DNA of 64,000 bases from Tsukamurella sp. TY48 (GCF_019656655.1 NZ_BPMV01000001.1:1860001-1924000), one strand, 5' to 3'. Positions 1 to 8,776 are shown, counted from the stretch's first letter. Notes: a model not told the origin generated them from the letters alone. Numbers and translations: made by a program.

Positions 1-503
1 GCGAAGTGCTCCACCAGGTAGCCGCCGACCACGGGGCCGATGGCGATCGATGCGCCGGCCGCGGCCGACCACACGGCGATCGCCTTCGTGCGCTCCTGCT
101 TCTCCGGGAACAGCTCGGAGATGATGGCCAGGGTCGCGGGGAAGATCAGTGCCGCGGCGGCGCCCAATGCCGCACGCGCGGTGATCAACTGGGCCAGCGA
201 GGTGGACCTGGTCGCCAGGATGGAGATCACGATGAAGCACGCGAGTCCGGCAACGAGCACCTTGCGCCGGCCGATCCGGTCTCCGAAGTAGCCCGTGGCC
301 AGCAGCAGGCCCGCGAAGACCAGCGTGTAGGAGTCCACGATCCACTGCAGCGCGCTCATCCCGCCGCCGAACTCCTCGCTCAGCGTGGGCAGCGCGATGG
401 TGACGATGCTGTTGTCCATACCCGTCATGAGGACGGCGATACACACGGTGCCGAGCGATATCCACCGCTTCGACGCGCTCAGGGCGCCAGGGGAAGCCGG
501 CAT
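1..503 (-). CDS. MFS drug exporter, DHA2 (EmrB/QacA) type, partial
   Basis: The N-terminal 167 residues of a membrane exporter that continues beyond the window start. It starts at an ATG one base after the stop of the upstream glycosyltransferase gene, so the two are one translationally coupled unit. Translation gives MPASPGALSASKRW, a first helix with LMTGMDNSIVTIALPTL, then the MFS motif A sequence GYFGDRIGRRKV between helices 2 and 3, and a motif-C-like GAAAALIFPATLAIISELFP region. TGMDNSIVTIALPTL is typical of the 14-helix DHA2 drug:proton antiporters. By family it would export a small lipophilic compound, possibly the glycosylated product of its partner gene; that link is inference. The C-terminal half is not visible. 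Confidence 0.85.
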   Translation of the reverse strand, partial: MPASPGALSASKRWISLGTVCIAVLMTGMDNSIVTIALPTLSEEFGGGMSALQWIVDSYTLVFAGLLLATGYFGDRIGRRKVLVAGLACFIVISILATRSTSLAQLITARAALGAAAALIFPATLAIISELFPEKQERTKAIAVWSAAAGASIAIGPVVGGYLVEHF

Positions 504-504
504 A

Positions 505-1824
505 TCAGCGACCGGACCCCTCACCCTCGGTGGCCGCGACCTCGGCCATGAAGGCGTCGAAGGCCGCGATGAACTGATCCCGGCCGTGCAAATCGTTCGC
601 GGCGGCCGCACCGGTGCGGCGTGCACCCACGACCACCGCCTCGTCGCGCACCAGGGCTAGCACCTCGGCCGCGATGGTGTCGGCGGTCATCCGGCGGCGG
701 GGCAGCACGGCGCCGGCCCGGGCGGCCTCGATCCGCCGGCCCCAGAAGTGCTGGTCGAAGGCCTGGCTGCACACCAGCGACGGGCTGCCCGAGGCCGCCG
801 CGATGGCGGTGGTGCCCGCGCCGCCGTGGTGCACCAGGACCGCGCATCGCGGGAACACCGCATCGTGATCGACATCGGGGACCACCAGCAGGTCCGGCGT
901 GTTGACCACCTCGTCGCCGGTGCGGGCCGACCATCCGGGCACGGCGATCACCCGCATGCCGTTGCGCGCCAGAGTGGCCGACAGCCCGCCGACCACACCG
1001 TCGAAATCCACGACCGGCATGCTGCCGAAGCCCACGTAGACGATCGGCCGGTCGTCCTGCGCGATCCAGGCCTCGATCGCGGCATCGCGATCGGCCCGGT
1101 CGGCGGGGCGGCCGCCGATCCGGATGAAACCGATCCGCGGCTGCCGCTCGTCGTGGCGGGTGCGCGGGGGCACCAGCGCCGTCCCGAAGGCCTCGATCCG
1201 CAGGATGTCGCGGCCGGCAAGCACCGACCGGGGATTGACGATCCGGTGGGGATAGCCCACACGCTTGGCCAGGTGCAGAGTCTTCTTGAAGATGCTCAGC
1301 GCCCAGCCCACGTTGAACACCCGGTAGGTGAGGGGCAGTACGGCCGGGATCTTCGCCGCCGCGTCCTGCAACCGGGGGCCCAGCAGAGGATTCGGCACCG
1401 GGCTGTGCGGATCGCCGGGGAAGTACTCCAGCATCACCAGCGGCGTGTGGCGCCGGTGGGTGACCAGGGCCGCGCGTTCCTCGATGATCCGGGTGCTGAT
1501 CACGCAGTCGGCGCCCTCGCACAGTGCCTCGAGGTGCTCGTCGAACTCATCGGCGTGTGAATCCGCGAGCCTGCCCACGGCCCGCAGCTGCGTGGTGGTG
1601 CCGGTGCCGAAGAACTTCTCCTGGCCGAGCGGCGACTGCAGGAATTCCTTGAGATTGAGCGTGGTGAGTACGCGCGGTTCGAAGCCGTGCGACCGCACGA
1701 AGTCCCGCGATTCCACCGTGCACCCGATCTCGACGGTGTCCCCCCTGTCGGCGAACACCCCCGCTACGGCGAGGAGCGGGCTGATGTCTCCGCGGGAGCC
1801 CATGCACGCGATCGCTATCCGCAC
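505..1824 (-). CDS. GT1-family glycosyltransferase (UGT/MGT-like)
   Basis: A 439-residue GT-B fold glycosyltransferase. The N-terminal Rossmann half opens with MRIAIACMGSRGDISPLLAV, the GxRGDxxP signature of sterol and antibiotic glycosyltransferases. The C-terminal half carries VYVGFGSMPVVD and, near residue 331, VHHGGAGTTAIAA, the nucleotide-sugar binding HHGGAGT box. The family moves a sugar from an NDP- or UDP-sugar to a lipid, sterol, polyketide or macrolide; the acceptor cannot be told here. The GTG start is preceded by GGAAGG. It heads a two-gene unit with the MFS exporter behind it and has paired 13-bp dyads in its leader, suggesting a ligand-controlled modify-and-export cassette. Its place directly after recF is unusual. 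Confidence 0.88.
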   Translation of the reverse strand: MRIAIACMGSRGDISPLLAVAGVFADRGDTVEIGCTVESRDFVRSHGFEPRVLTTLNLKEFLQSPLGQEKFFGTGTTTQLRAVGRLADSHADEFDEHLEALCEGADCVISTRIIEERAALVTHRRHTPLVMLEYFPGDPHSPVPNPLLGPRLQDAAAKIPAVLPLTYRVFNVGWALSIFKKTLHLAKRVGYPHRIVNPRSVLAGRDILRIEAFGTALVPPRTRHDERQPRIGFIRIGGRPADRADRDAAIEAWIAQDDRPIVYVGFGSMPVVDFDGVVGGLSATLARNGMRVIAVPGWSARTGDEVVNTPDLLVVPDVDHDAVFPRCAVLVHHGGAGTTAIAAASGSPSLVCSQAFDQHFWGRRIEAARAGAVLPRRRMTADTIAAEVLALVRDEAVVVGARRTGAAAANDLHGRDQFIAAFDAFMAEVAATEGEGSGR

Positions 1825-1870
1825 GGTGCCTGCCTTCCATTGTTGTACAGCGAAAGAAAGATCGGAGGTT

Positions 1871-1904
1871 TGTCGCAGTTTGCGATATTGTCGCGGTCTG
1901 CGAT
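1871..1904. promoter_or_regulatory. Tandem operator: two 16-bp direct repeats, each a dyad
   Basis: Two copies of TGTCGCRGTYTGCGAT lie at 1871-1886 and 1889-1904, an 18-bp period. Each contains a palindrome: TCGCA-GTT-TGCGA (perfect) and TCGCG-GTC-TGCGA (one mismatch). Same-face paired dyads ahead of an exporter operon look like the double binding site of a TetR-family repressor. No regulator gene is adjacent within the window. The start codon of the glycosyltransferase lies about 47 bp downstream on the minus strand. Confidence 0.6.
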
Positions 1905-1950
1905 CGAATCAGGACAATACGGGACCACTAATCTTCGCGCACGCCTGCAC

Positions 1951-3165
1951 TCACTCCGCCGAAGCCGGGCTCGATTCATCTGATGAATCGTCGACGGCCT
2001 CGGCCAGCCGGGAGATCCTCGCGTCCGCCGGTCCCTCGACGGTCACCTCGAAAGTGCGCGCCCGCAACGAGGGCGGCAGGTCTTCGGGAACCGCGGCGGT
2101 CACGATCACCTGCTCGGTCGCCAGCGCGACCTCCGCCAGCGCGGTGCGCCGCTTGGTATCGAGCTCGGCGAAGACATCGTCGAGCAGCAGTACCGGCTCG
2201 CTCCCGCCGGACCGCAGCAGTTCCAGCGAGGCCAGCCGCAATGCCAGTGCGTACGACCAGGATTCACCGTGGGAGGCGAAGCCCTTCGCGGGTTCGTTGC
2301 CGAGCCGCAGGTCCACATCGTCGCGGTGCGGCCCCACCAGGCACACGCCGCGTTCGATCTCCCTGGACCGTGCGCGCTGCAGGCCCGCCAGCAGGGCCTG
2401 TTCGAGTTCGGCGACGGTGGCCTCGGCGGGCTCGCCCTCGAAGTCCTCGTCGAACAGGCCGCTCGTATAGGCCATGGTGGCGGCGCGCGAATGCGGCGCA
2501 AGGGCCCCGTAGGCCAGCGTGAGATGCGGTTGCAGCGCGGCCACCACCTCGAGCCTGGCCGCGAGCAGTTCGGCGCCGAACCGGGCGAGCTGCGCGTCCC
2601 AGACGTCGAGCGTGGACAGCATCGATTCGGCGTCGGGTCCCCCGCGCCGAGCGGCGGCGTAGGCCGTCTTGAGCAGGGCCGTGCGCTGTTTGAGCACGCG
2701 CTCGTAATCGGCCTTCTCGGCGGCGATCCGGGGCGTGCGCAGAATCGCGAGATCGTCCACGAAGCGTCGGCGGCCGCCGGGCTCGCCCCGCACCAGCGCC
2801 AGATCCTCGGGGGCGAACAGCACCGACTGCAGGATTCCCAGCAGGTCGCGGGGCCGCCGACTCGGCGCGGTGTTGATCCGGGCCTTGTTCGCGCGGCCCG
2901 CCACGATGTCGATCTCCGCGGTCAGCTCGCGGCCCTCATTGTGCACCGTGGCCAGAACCGAGGCGGATTCGGCGCCCACCCGGATCAGCGGCTGATCGGT
3001 GGACACACGATGCGAGCCGAGCGTGGCCAGGTAGTTCAGCGCCTCGACGAGGTTCGTCTTCCCGAATCCGTTGCGCCCCACGAAGACATTGATGCCCCGA
3101 TCCAGTTCGATGTCCACATCGTCCCAGGACCGGAAGTCGCGCAGGCGCAATCGGCGAACGTACAA
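1951..3165 (-). CDS. recF: DNA replication/repair protein RecF
   Basis: RecF, an SMC-like ATPase that helps load RecA at gapped DNA. The 404-residue product opens MYVRRLRLRDFRSW, has Walker A GRNGFGKTN near residue 32 and an ABC-type Walker B VLLLDDVFAELD near the C-terminus. An acidic/serine tail (DDSSDESSPASAE) makes it slightly longer than most RecF proteins. The only upstream start in frame is TTG; no ATG or GTG fits the conserved N-terminus. It is the last gene of a dnaN-gnd-recF run, 16 bp after gnd. In most actinobacteria recF is followed by a DUF721 gene and gyrB; here the next gene on the strand is a glycosyltransferase. Confidence 0.96.
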   Translation of the reverse strand: MYVRRLRLRDFRSWDDVDIELDRGINVFVGRNGFGKTNLVEALNYLATLGSHRVSTDQPLIRVGAESASVLATVHNEGRELTAEIDIVAGRANKARINTAPSRRPRDLLGILQSVLFAPEDLALVRGEPGGRRRFVDDLAILRTPRIAAEKADYERVLKQRTALLKTAYAAARRGGPDAESMLSTLDVWDAQLARFGAELLAARLEVVAALQPHLTLAYGALAPHSRAATMAYTSGLFDEDFEGEPAEATVAELEQALLAGLQRARSREIERGVCLVGPHRDDVDLRLGNEPAKGFASHGESWSYALALRLASLELLRSGGSEPVLLLDDVFAELDTKRRTALAEVALATEQVIVTAAVPEDLPPSLRARTFEVTVEGPADARISRLAEAVDDSSDESSPASAE

Positions 3166-3181
3166 GGGAAGCGGCGAGAAC

Positions 3182-4066
3182 CTAGTCGGCGCGGCGCACG
3201 GCGTGACCGCCGAACTGATTACGCAGGGCCGAGACCGCCTTCATGGTGTCCGAATCATCCTGCCGGGACTGGAATCGCGCGAACAGCGCGGCCGCGATCA
3301 CGGGCGCCGGTACCGAATGCCGGATGGCCTCCTCGACGGTCCAGCGGCCCTCGCCGGAATCCTCGGTGTAGCCGGTGATCTCCTGCAGGCCGGGATCCTC
3401 TTCAAGGGCCTTGACCAGCAGATCCAGCAGCCACGACCGCACCACGGTGCCCTTGCTCCAGGCGCGCAGCGTGCCGGCCACGTTCTCGATCAGCGGCTCG
3501 GCCTCAAGCAGGTCGTAGCCCTCGCCGTAGGCCTGCATCAGGCCGTACTCGATGCCGTTGTGGATCATCTTGGCGTAGTGACCGGCGCCGACGGGGCCGC
3601 TGTGCGCGAAGCCGTCCGCCCGATCGCCCTCGGGGCGCAGGGCGTCGAAGATCGGCATCGCGCGCTCCACATCGGCGTCCGAGCCGCCGACCATGAGCCC
3701 GTAGCCGTTCTCCAGGCCCCAGACACCGCCGGAGACACCGCAATCGAGGTAGCCGATGCCCTTGGCGGCCAGCAGCTCGGCGTTCGGCTGATCGTCGGTG
3801 TACTTGGAGTTGCCGCCGTCGATCACCAGATCGCCCTCGCCGAGCAGGTCCGCCAGCTTGCGCACCGTCTCCCGGGTGGGCTCGCCGGCCGGCACCATCA
3901 CCCAGACCACGCGCGGCGCCTCGAGCGCGTCGACCAGGGCCTCCAGGGTGGGGACGTCCGTCACCTCGGGCCGCGGGTCGTACCCGACGACCTCGTGCCC
4001 ACCGGCACGCACGCGCTGGCGCATGTTCGCGCCCATCTTGCCCAGACCGATGAGACCCAACTGCAT
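3182..4066 (-). CDS. gnd: 6-phosphogluconate dehydrogenase, short NAD-type
   Basis: Oxidative decarboxylation of 6-phosphogluconate to ribulose 5-phosphate in the pentose phosphate pathway. About 294 residues, the length of the short YqeC/GntZ-type enzyme rather than the ~470-residue classical form. The N-terminal Rossmann motif is LGLIGLGKMGANM; the 6PGDH signature region IDGGNSKYTDD and the substrate-binding CGVSGGVWGLENGYGLM follow. I start at the ATG of MQLGLIG because GGAAGG lies 10 bases upstream; an ATG 9 bases earlier leaves no room for a ribosome site. Placement between dnaN and recF is a known feature of many actinobacterial origins. Confidence 0.94.
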   Translation of the reverse strand: MQLGLIGLGKMGANMRQRVRAGGHEVVGYDPRPEVTDVPTLEALVDALEAPRVVWVMVPAGEPTRETVRKLADLLGEGDLVIDGGNSKYTDDQPNAELLAAKGIGYLDCGVSGGVWGLENGYGLMVGGSDADVERAMPIFDALRPEGDRADGFAHSGPVGAGHYAKMIHNGIEYGLMQAYGEGYDLLEAEPLIENVAGTLRAWSKGTVVRSWLLDLLVKALEEDPGLQEITGYTEDSGEGRWTVEEAIRHSVPAPVIAAALFARFQSRQDDSDTMKAVSALRNQFGGHAVRRAD

Positions 4067-4106
4067 GCTGGTCATGCCTTCCGTGTGATGGAGTTCGACG
4101 GTTCGA

Positions 4107-5270
4107 TCAGCCGGGCAGACGCACGGGCATCAGCAGGTACGTGTACGCGCTCTGCGGCGCGGGGAACGCCCCCGAGTCGTCCGGCTGGAAAGCATTCTCC
4201 ACCGTGGGGCGCAGCACCGCAGGCCGAGAGGGCGTGGTGAACCCGAAGGTCACCGACTCGGTGTGGATCGCTGCCAGGCCGTCCTGCAGGTAGCCCGGGT
4301 TGAAGGCGATGGTGAGCGGCTCGCCCTGGAAATCGGCGGGCAGCTCCTCCTCGGCCTTGCCGGCGTCGTCGCCACCGGCCGAGAGCCGCAGCGAACCGTC
4401 GCCGAACTCCATCCGCACCTGCGCGCCGCGGTCCGCCACCAGGGCCACACGCTTGATGGCCTCGAGCAGCGGTGCGATCTCCATCGTGGCGATCGCGGTG
4501 TGCGCGGCGGGGAGCAGCTGGCGGAACTTCGGGAAATCGGCGTCCAGCAGGCGGGTGGTGGTGCGGCGGTCCGGGCCGACCACACCGAGCAGACCGTCGG
4601 CGCCCACGGCGGAACCGGCGCCCAGCGCGATACCCACCTCGGAATCACCGGCGAAGGTCTTCGCGGCCTCGGACAGGGTCTTCGCGGGCACCAGGACGGC
4701 GGCCTTCACGTCGCCGGACTGCGGCTGCCATTCGAATTCGCGCACGGCCAACCGGAACCGGTCGGTCGCGGCCAGAACCACCTTCTCGCCCTCGATCTCC
4801 ACCCGGATACCGGTGAGCATGGGCAGCGTGTCGTCTTTGCCGGCGGCGATGGCGACCTGCGAGATGGCCTCGGCGAAGGTCGACCGCTCGATGGCGCCGG
4901 TCTGCTGCGGCAGCTCGGGAAGCTGCGGGTAGTCCTCGACGGGCATCGTGGGCAGCGAGAACTTCGCACTGCCGCAGCTGATGGCCACGCGGGTGACATC
5001 GAGTTCCACGTCGACCGGCTTGTTGGGCAGAGCCTTGGTGATGTCGGCGAGCAGCCGGCCGGACACCAGCACCTGGCCCTCGTCGGCGACCTCGGCGCCC
5101 ACGCGCACCTGCGCCGAGACCTCGTAGTCGAATCCGGAGACGGTGAGCCCGTCGTCGCCCGCGGTCAGCAGGACGCCGCCGAGCACCGGTACCGGGGGAC
5201 GCGACGGCAGGCTGCGGGCCACCCACGCGACGGATTCGGCGAACTCCTCGTGCGGGACGCGAAACTTCAT
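4107..5270 (-). CDS. dnaN: DNA polymerase III beta subunit (sliding clamp)
   Basis: The replication processivity clamp, a dimer of three-domain subunits encircling DNA. 387 residues starting [16 protein letters not shown]. Three repeated clamp folds are seen, with [19 protein letters not shown] in the first, [20 protein letters not shown] in the second and a C-terminus ending [12 protein letters not shown], the conserved hydrophobic clamp end. An earlier in-frame ATG would add nine residues but lacks a ribosome site, whereas GAAAGG lies 11 bases before the chosen ATG. It is first of dnaN-gnd-recF and is separated from dnaA by the candidate origin and one plus-strand gene. Confidence 0.96.
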   Translation of the reverse strand: MKFRVPHEEFAESVAWVARSLPSRPPVPVLGGVLLTAGDDGLTVSGFDYEVSAQVRVGAEVADEGQVLVSGRLLADITKALPNKPVDVELDVTRVAISCGSAKFSLPTMPVEDYPQLPELPQQTGAIERSTFAEAISQVAIAAGKDDTLPMLTGIRVEIEGEKVVLAATDRFRLAVREFEWQPQSGDVKAAVLVPAKTLSEAAKTFAGDSEVGIALGAGSAVGADGLLGVVGPDRRTTTRLLDADFPKFRQLLPAAHTAIATMEIAPLLEAIKRVALVADRGAQVRMEFGDGSLRLSAGGDDAGKAEEELPADFQGEPLTIAFNPGYLQDGLAAIHTESVTFGFTTPSRPAVLRPTVENAFQPDDSGAFPAPQSAYTYLLMPVRLPG

Positions 5271-5401
5271 GCCGACGGAGCCTTTCGGTAGGGACATGCG
5301 GGCAGGGCGTGGCGGCTTCTGCCGTCAGGGCTTCGATGCTATAGGAGGCGGGACCGGCGGGTGTACGCCCGCCTGAACTACAGCTCCGGCGCGGGCCGAT
5401 G

Positions 5402-5702
5402 CGGCCCGCTTCCCCACACCCTCTTTTCAAAAGAAGTATTGAAAGAAGAAATAGCCTGTAGTCATAAGGCCTGTGGATGATGTGGAGGAAGGCCGTCCGC
5501 GCAGCATCACAGGCGTGTCGGTGTGTTGACGACGCGCCGTAGGCAATGTGGAAGTACATCCGTGTAATTGGTGAGGAACCGAACCTGTGGACGGTTGTGG
5601 AGGAATCATCCCCAGGTTGTTCCTGCATTTTCGGTGATTCATCCACAGGCGACGCGGTCGATGCACAGGTGCCCGCTCCGCGCCGTGGCGTACCTTGTGA
5701 CC
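5402..5702. other. Candidate replication origin oriC
   Basis: A gene-free stretch beside dnaN, clearly richer in A/T than its surroundings. At 5422-5456 there is an A/T-rich run including TTTTCAAAAGAAGTATTGAA, a plausible unwinding element. It holds a cluster of DnaA-box-like 9-mers: TGTGGATGA at 5472, TGTGGAGGA at 5481, TGTGGAAGT at 5547, TGTGGACGG at 5586, TGTGGAGGA at 5596 and TCATCCACA at 5639. None is a perfect TTATCCACA, but clusters of degenerate boxes are the norm in high-GC actinobacterial origins. Position next to dnaN supports oriC; a protein gene lies between it and dnaA, which is odd. The rest of the dnaN upstream region (5271-5401) shows nothing clear. Confidence 0.75.
5691..5696 (+). 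promoter_or_regulatory. -10 element, leaderless promoter of MmpS-like gene
   Basis: TACCTT followed by six bases and the ATG, so transcription should begin at the start codon. No ribosome-binding site precedes the ATG. It overlaps the edge of the candidate oriC. Confidence 0.55.
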
Positions 5703-6542
5703 ATGGGATACCCCGATCCGCAGCAGAATCCCGGGCAGCATCCGGGCGGCCAGAACTATCCGGCGCAACCCGGTGGTCCGGTGCCGCCGCAGCAGCCCGG
5801 CGGCCCCTATCCCCCGGCACAGCCGGGCGGTCCGTACCCGCCGGCGCAGCCGGGCGGGTACCAGCCCACGCGGGAAATGGGCCGCGAGGAGACCGGCGGC
5901 CAGCCCGGCGGCTACGAGCTCGGCTACGCACCGGGCGCGTACGGCCCCTACGACGGCCAGCAGCCCCCGCAGGGCCCGCCCCCCGGTGATCCGTACGGTC
6001 CGGGTGGGCCCGGTGGTGGGGACGGCGGCGACGGCAACAAGAACAAGAAGGTGCTGTGGATCGCCGTGGCCACGGTGATCTTCGTGCTGGTGCTGGCGGG
6101 CGTCGTGGTGGGTGTCGCCACGAGCGGTTCGAAGGAGACGGCGGCGACCACGACGGCCACGCCGACCACGACGGCTACCCGCACCACGACCAAGGCGCCG
6201 GCCACCGGCGGCACTGCGTCACCGTCGTTCTCGCTGCCCAACATCTTCGGCGGCGGGTCCACCACCGGACCGAACGCGCGGCAGTGGCAGGTGGAAGTGT
6301 CCGGCAGCGGCTCGGCGCAGCTGGTGACGATCGGCATTCCGGACACGAGTCTGTTCGGCTCGCAACCGCTTCCGTGGTCGAAGACCTTCTCCTCGGACGC
6401 GGCGCTGGTGAACATCACCGTGATCGGTTACACCGGCGATGTCACGTGCAAGATCACCCGGAACGGCACGGTCGTCTCGGAACAGAAGTCGAGCGCCGAG
6501 GGCACCGGCGGCGGACCGCTCATCTGCAGCAGCGGGCGCTGA
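5703..6542 (+). CDS. Proline-rich membrane protein with MmpS-like domain
   Basis: 279 residues. Residues 1-115 are a Pro/Gly/Gln-rich cytoplasmic stretch with repeats such as PGGPYPPAQPGG. One transmembrane helix (VLWIAVATVIFVLVLAGVVVG) sits near 118-140, followed by a Thr-rich linker and a C-terminal extracytoplasmic domain of about 85 residues. That domain has the MmpS features VEVSGSGSAQLVTI, a PLPWSKTF segment, a late beta strand VTCKITRNGTVV and a second Cys near the end, probably disulfide-bonded. MmpS proteins assist MmpL transporters in export of lipids or siderophores; no mmpL is near, so the role is open. It starts leaderless, ends three bases from the dnaA stop (convergent), and sits between oriC and dnaA. 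Confidence 0.8.
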   Translation: MGYPDPQQNPGQHPGGQNYPAQPGGPVPPQQPGGPYPPAQPGGPYPPAQPGGYQPTREMGREETGGQPGGYELGYAPGAYGPYDGQQPPQGPPPGDPYGPGGPGGGDGGDGNKNKKVLWIAVATVIFVLVLAGVVVGVATSGSKETAATTTATPTTTATRTTTKAPATGGTASPSFSLPNIFGGGSTTGPNARQWQVEVSGSGSAQLVTIGIPDTSLFGSQPLPWSKTFSSDAALVNITVIGYTGDVTCKITRNGTVVSEQKSSAEGTGGGPLICSSGR

Positions 6543-6545
6543 CCG

Positions 6546-7994
6546 CTACTGGCTGCGCCGCTTGATCCGGGTGGTGAGTTCCTGCACCTGGTCGTAGACG
6601 CGGCGCCGCTCCGGCATCTCCTTGCGGATCTTGCGTTCCGCGTACATCACCGTGGTGTGGTCGCGGTCGAAGATCTGGCCGATCTTCGGCAGCGACAGCT
6701 CGGTGAGCTCGCGGCACAGGTACATCGCGATCTGCCGCGCGTGGGTCACGGCGCGGGCGCGCTCGGTGCCCTTGAGATCGGCCACGGTGATCTCGAAGTA
6801 CTCCGCCACCACCGAAAGGATGGTGCTGGAACTGATCTCGATCGTCGTGGTGTCCGGCACCAGATCGCGCAGCACCATCTCGGCGAGCTCGTAGGTCACG
6901 TCTGTCTGCGTGAGTGAGGCGAAGGCCGTCACGCGGATCAGGGCGCCCTCGAGCTCGCGGATGTTGCGGTCGATGCGGGTGGCGATGAGTTCGAGCACAT
7001 CGTGCGGAACGTGGATCCGCTCCATCTGCGCCTTCTTGAGCAGGATCGCCATGCGGATCTCGAGCTCGGGCGGCTGCACATCGGTGATCAGGCCCCACTC
7101 GAACCGAGTGCGCAGCCGATCCTCCAGCGTTGCAAGCTGTTTCGGCGGCCGGTCCGAGGAGACCACGATCTGCTTGTTCGCATTGTGCAGCGTGTTGAAG
7201 GTGTGGAAGAACTCCTCCTGGATACCCAGTTTCCCTTCCAGGAACTGGATGTCGTCCACCAGCAGGATGTCCACATCGCGGTAGCGCTGCTTGAACTGCA
7301 CCTGGCGGTCGTCCTTGAGCGAGTTGATGAAGTCGTTCGTGAACTCCTCGGTGGAGACGTACTTCACCCGCATGCCCGGGAACAGGCGCTGCGCGTAGTG
7401 CCCCGCCGCGTGCAGCAGGTGGGTCTTCCCGAGTCCGGACTCGCCCCAGATGAAGAGCGGGTTGTAGGCGCGGGCCGGCGCCTCGGCCACGGCGAAGGCC
7501 GCCGCGTGCGCGAACCGGTTGGAGGCGCCGATCACGAAGGTCTCGAAGGTGTACTTCTGGTTCAGGCTCGAACCGGAGCTGCCGCTCGACTTCGACGACG
7601 GACCCGTCATCGGCGGCGGCAGGGTGACCGACGGTGCCTCCAGGGTGGCCGTCGGCGTGGGTACGGGGAGGTCGGCGGTGCTGGGCCCGGCCGGCGGTTC
7701 GGCCTCGACGGTGACCGGCGGCGTCGCGTCCGGGGAGATGCGCACGCCGAGCTCCACGTCTTGGCCGAGCCGCATGGACAGCGCATCGATGATCGGGTCC
7801 CGCAGACTGCGGTCGATCACGTCCTTCATGAGCTGCGACGGGACGGCGACGAGCGCGAAGCCCTCGGTCAGGGTCAGCGGTTGGACCAGGCGCAGCCAGG
7901 CCTTCTCCTGCATGGTGAGGGTGCGATCGGTGCTCTCCCCACAGAGATCGTCGACGACGGCCGTCCACGTCTCGATGAGTGGATCAACGGTCAT
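6546..7994 (-). CDS. dnaA: Chromosomal replication initiator DnaA
   Basis: The ATPase that binds DnaA boxes and opens oriC. 482 residues starting [17 protein letters not shown]. Domain I is at 1-90, a variable Pro/Ser/Thr linker follows, AAA+ domain III has Walker [10 protein letters not shown] near residue 185 and Walker [13 protein letters not shown], and domain IV has the helix-turn-helix with [22 protein letters not shown], the DnaA signature. The start is decided by GGAGG six bases before the ATG at 7994; an upstream in-frame extension of 35 residues has no ribosome site and no conserved sequence. Its leader carries DnaA-box-like 9-mers, consistent with autoregulation. Confidence 0.97.
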   Translation of the reverse strand: MTVDPLIETWTAVVDDLCGESTDRTLTMQEKAWLRLVQPLTLTEGFALVAVPSQLMKDVIDRSLRDPIIDALSMRLGQDVELGVRISPDATPPVTVEAEPPAGPSTADLPVPTPTATLEAPSVTLPPPMTGPSSKSSGSSGSSLNQKYTFETFVIGASNRFAHAAAFAVAEAPARAYNPLFIWGESGLGKTHLLHAAGHYAQRLFPGMRVKYVSTEEFTNDFINSLKDDRQVQFKQRYRDVDILLVDDIQFLEGKLGIQEEFFHTFNTLHNANKQIVVSSDRPPKQLATLEDRLRTRFEWGLITDVQPPELEIRMAILLKKAQMERIHVPHDVLELIATRIDRNIRELEGALIRVTAFASLTQTDVTYELAEMVLRDLVPDTTTIEISSSTILSVVAEYFEITVADLKGTERARAVTHARQIAMYLCRELTELSLPKIGQIFDRDHTTVMYAERKIRKEMPERRRVYDQVQELTTRIKRRSQ

Positions 7995-8101
7995 CAGGTC
8001 CTCCGCGCCGGGCCCGGAGCTGTTGGGCTGCCGGCTTCTCGTCCACATGTTCGTTATCGGGTTGTGCATGAATCCACCCCACCCGACCTGCGAAAGCACT
8101 C

Positions 8102-8133
8102 TACTCCACAGATCTATCCACAGGTGTGGAAGA
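8102..8133. promoter_or_regulatory. DnaA-box cluster in dnaA leader
   Basis: Three DnaA-box-like 9-mers lie within 32 bp: TACTCCACA at 8102, CTATCCACA at 8114 (one mismatch to TTATCCACA) and TGTGGAAGA at 8125. They are about 110-140 bp upstream of the dnaA start codon, where DnaA commonly represses its own promoter. They may also act as a second small part of a bipartite origin. Confidence 0.6.
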
Positions 8134-8617
8134 ACCGGGTATAAGGATGCTGCGGCCGTTGTCTCGGCCGATCGTCGATCTCGCTGCGCTGGTGCAGGCG
8201 GTCCGGGGTCGGGCCCCGGCTACGGAGCCGCCCGAAGGCCGGTACACGCCAGGTCCCTGCGGGCCCGGTGCTGCCGTGCCTCGATGCCACGGACGGCCGT
8301 GGTCGTGCTCAGCGATCGCATTCGGCAAAGTTAACAGAGCGGAGCGGACTCCTCAACACGAAGCACATTCTCGCAGGACAGTGTGGGACGCGACCGGGAA
8401 TCGGCGTGTCGGGCGACCCTCATCGTGACCTGCGTCACGGGACCGGCGGTGTCGCGGTTTGACCTTGTCAGGCGGGATAAGTAGTCTTGGACGGTCTGTG
8501 CGCACACCGATCCGTCGGGCGAGTTCGACCTCAAGTTGAACTTCATGTGTCGCCGAGAGTTTCCATCCACCATCCGGTGGCGCACCAGCGCCGCCGTACC
8601 GAACAAGGAGTGTCACC
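8134..8617. other. dnaA-rpmH divergent intergenic region
   Basis: About 500 bases without a convincing gene, between divergent dnaA and rpmH. It contains the rpmH promoter at its right end and the dnaA box cluster just to its left. Short open frames on both strands lack ribosome sites and any family resemblance. I see no tRNA or structured RNA in it. Confidence 0.6.
8459..8487 (+). promoter_or_regulatory. SigA-type promoter of rpmH
   Basis: TTGACC at 8459-8464 and TAGTCT at 8482-8487, with an exact 17-bp spacer: a strong housekeeping promoter. It predicts a leader of roughly 120 bases ahead of the rpmH GTG. Confidence 0.75.
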
Positions 8618-8761
8618 GTGGCTAAGGGCAAGCGGACGTTCCAGCCGAACAACCGTCGCCGCGCGCGGGTTCACGGCTTCCGTCTTCGTATGCGCACCCG
8701 TGCCGGGCGCGCCATCGTCTCTTCGCGTCGTGCCAAGGGCCGCGCGAAGCTGACGGCCTGA
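8618..8761 (+). CDS. rpmH: 50S ribosomal protein L34
   Basis: A 47-residue, strongly basic protein of the large ribosomal subunit. Translation reads [20 protein letters not shown] then [20 protein letters not shown] and GRAKLTA, matching the L34 family end to end. GTG start with AAGGAG seven bases upstream. It opens the classical rpmH-rnpA-yidD-yidC-jag-rsmG run and is transcribed away from dnaA. The strong promoter upstream fits a ribosomal protein gene. Confidence 0.97.
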   Translation: MAKGKRTFQPNNRRRARVHGFRLRMRTRAGRAIVSSRRAKGRAKLTA

Positions 8762-8776
8762 TTCATTGATCCACGG

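Noticed and set aside
7995-8099. N-terminal extension of DnaA by 35 residues
   Set aside because: No ribosome site and no conserved sequence, whereas GGAGG lies six bases before the ATG at 7994.
8134-8600. Small genes or a tRNA between dnaA and rpmH
   Set aside because: Open frames lack start signals, and I saw no cloverleaf with a conserved T-loop.
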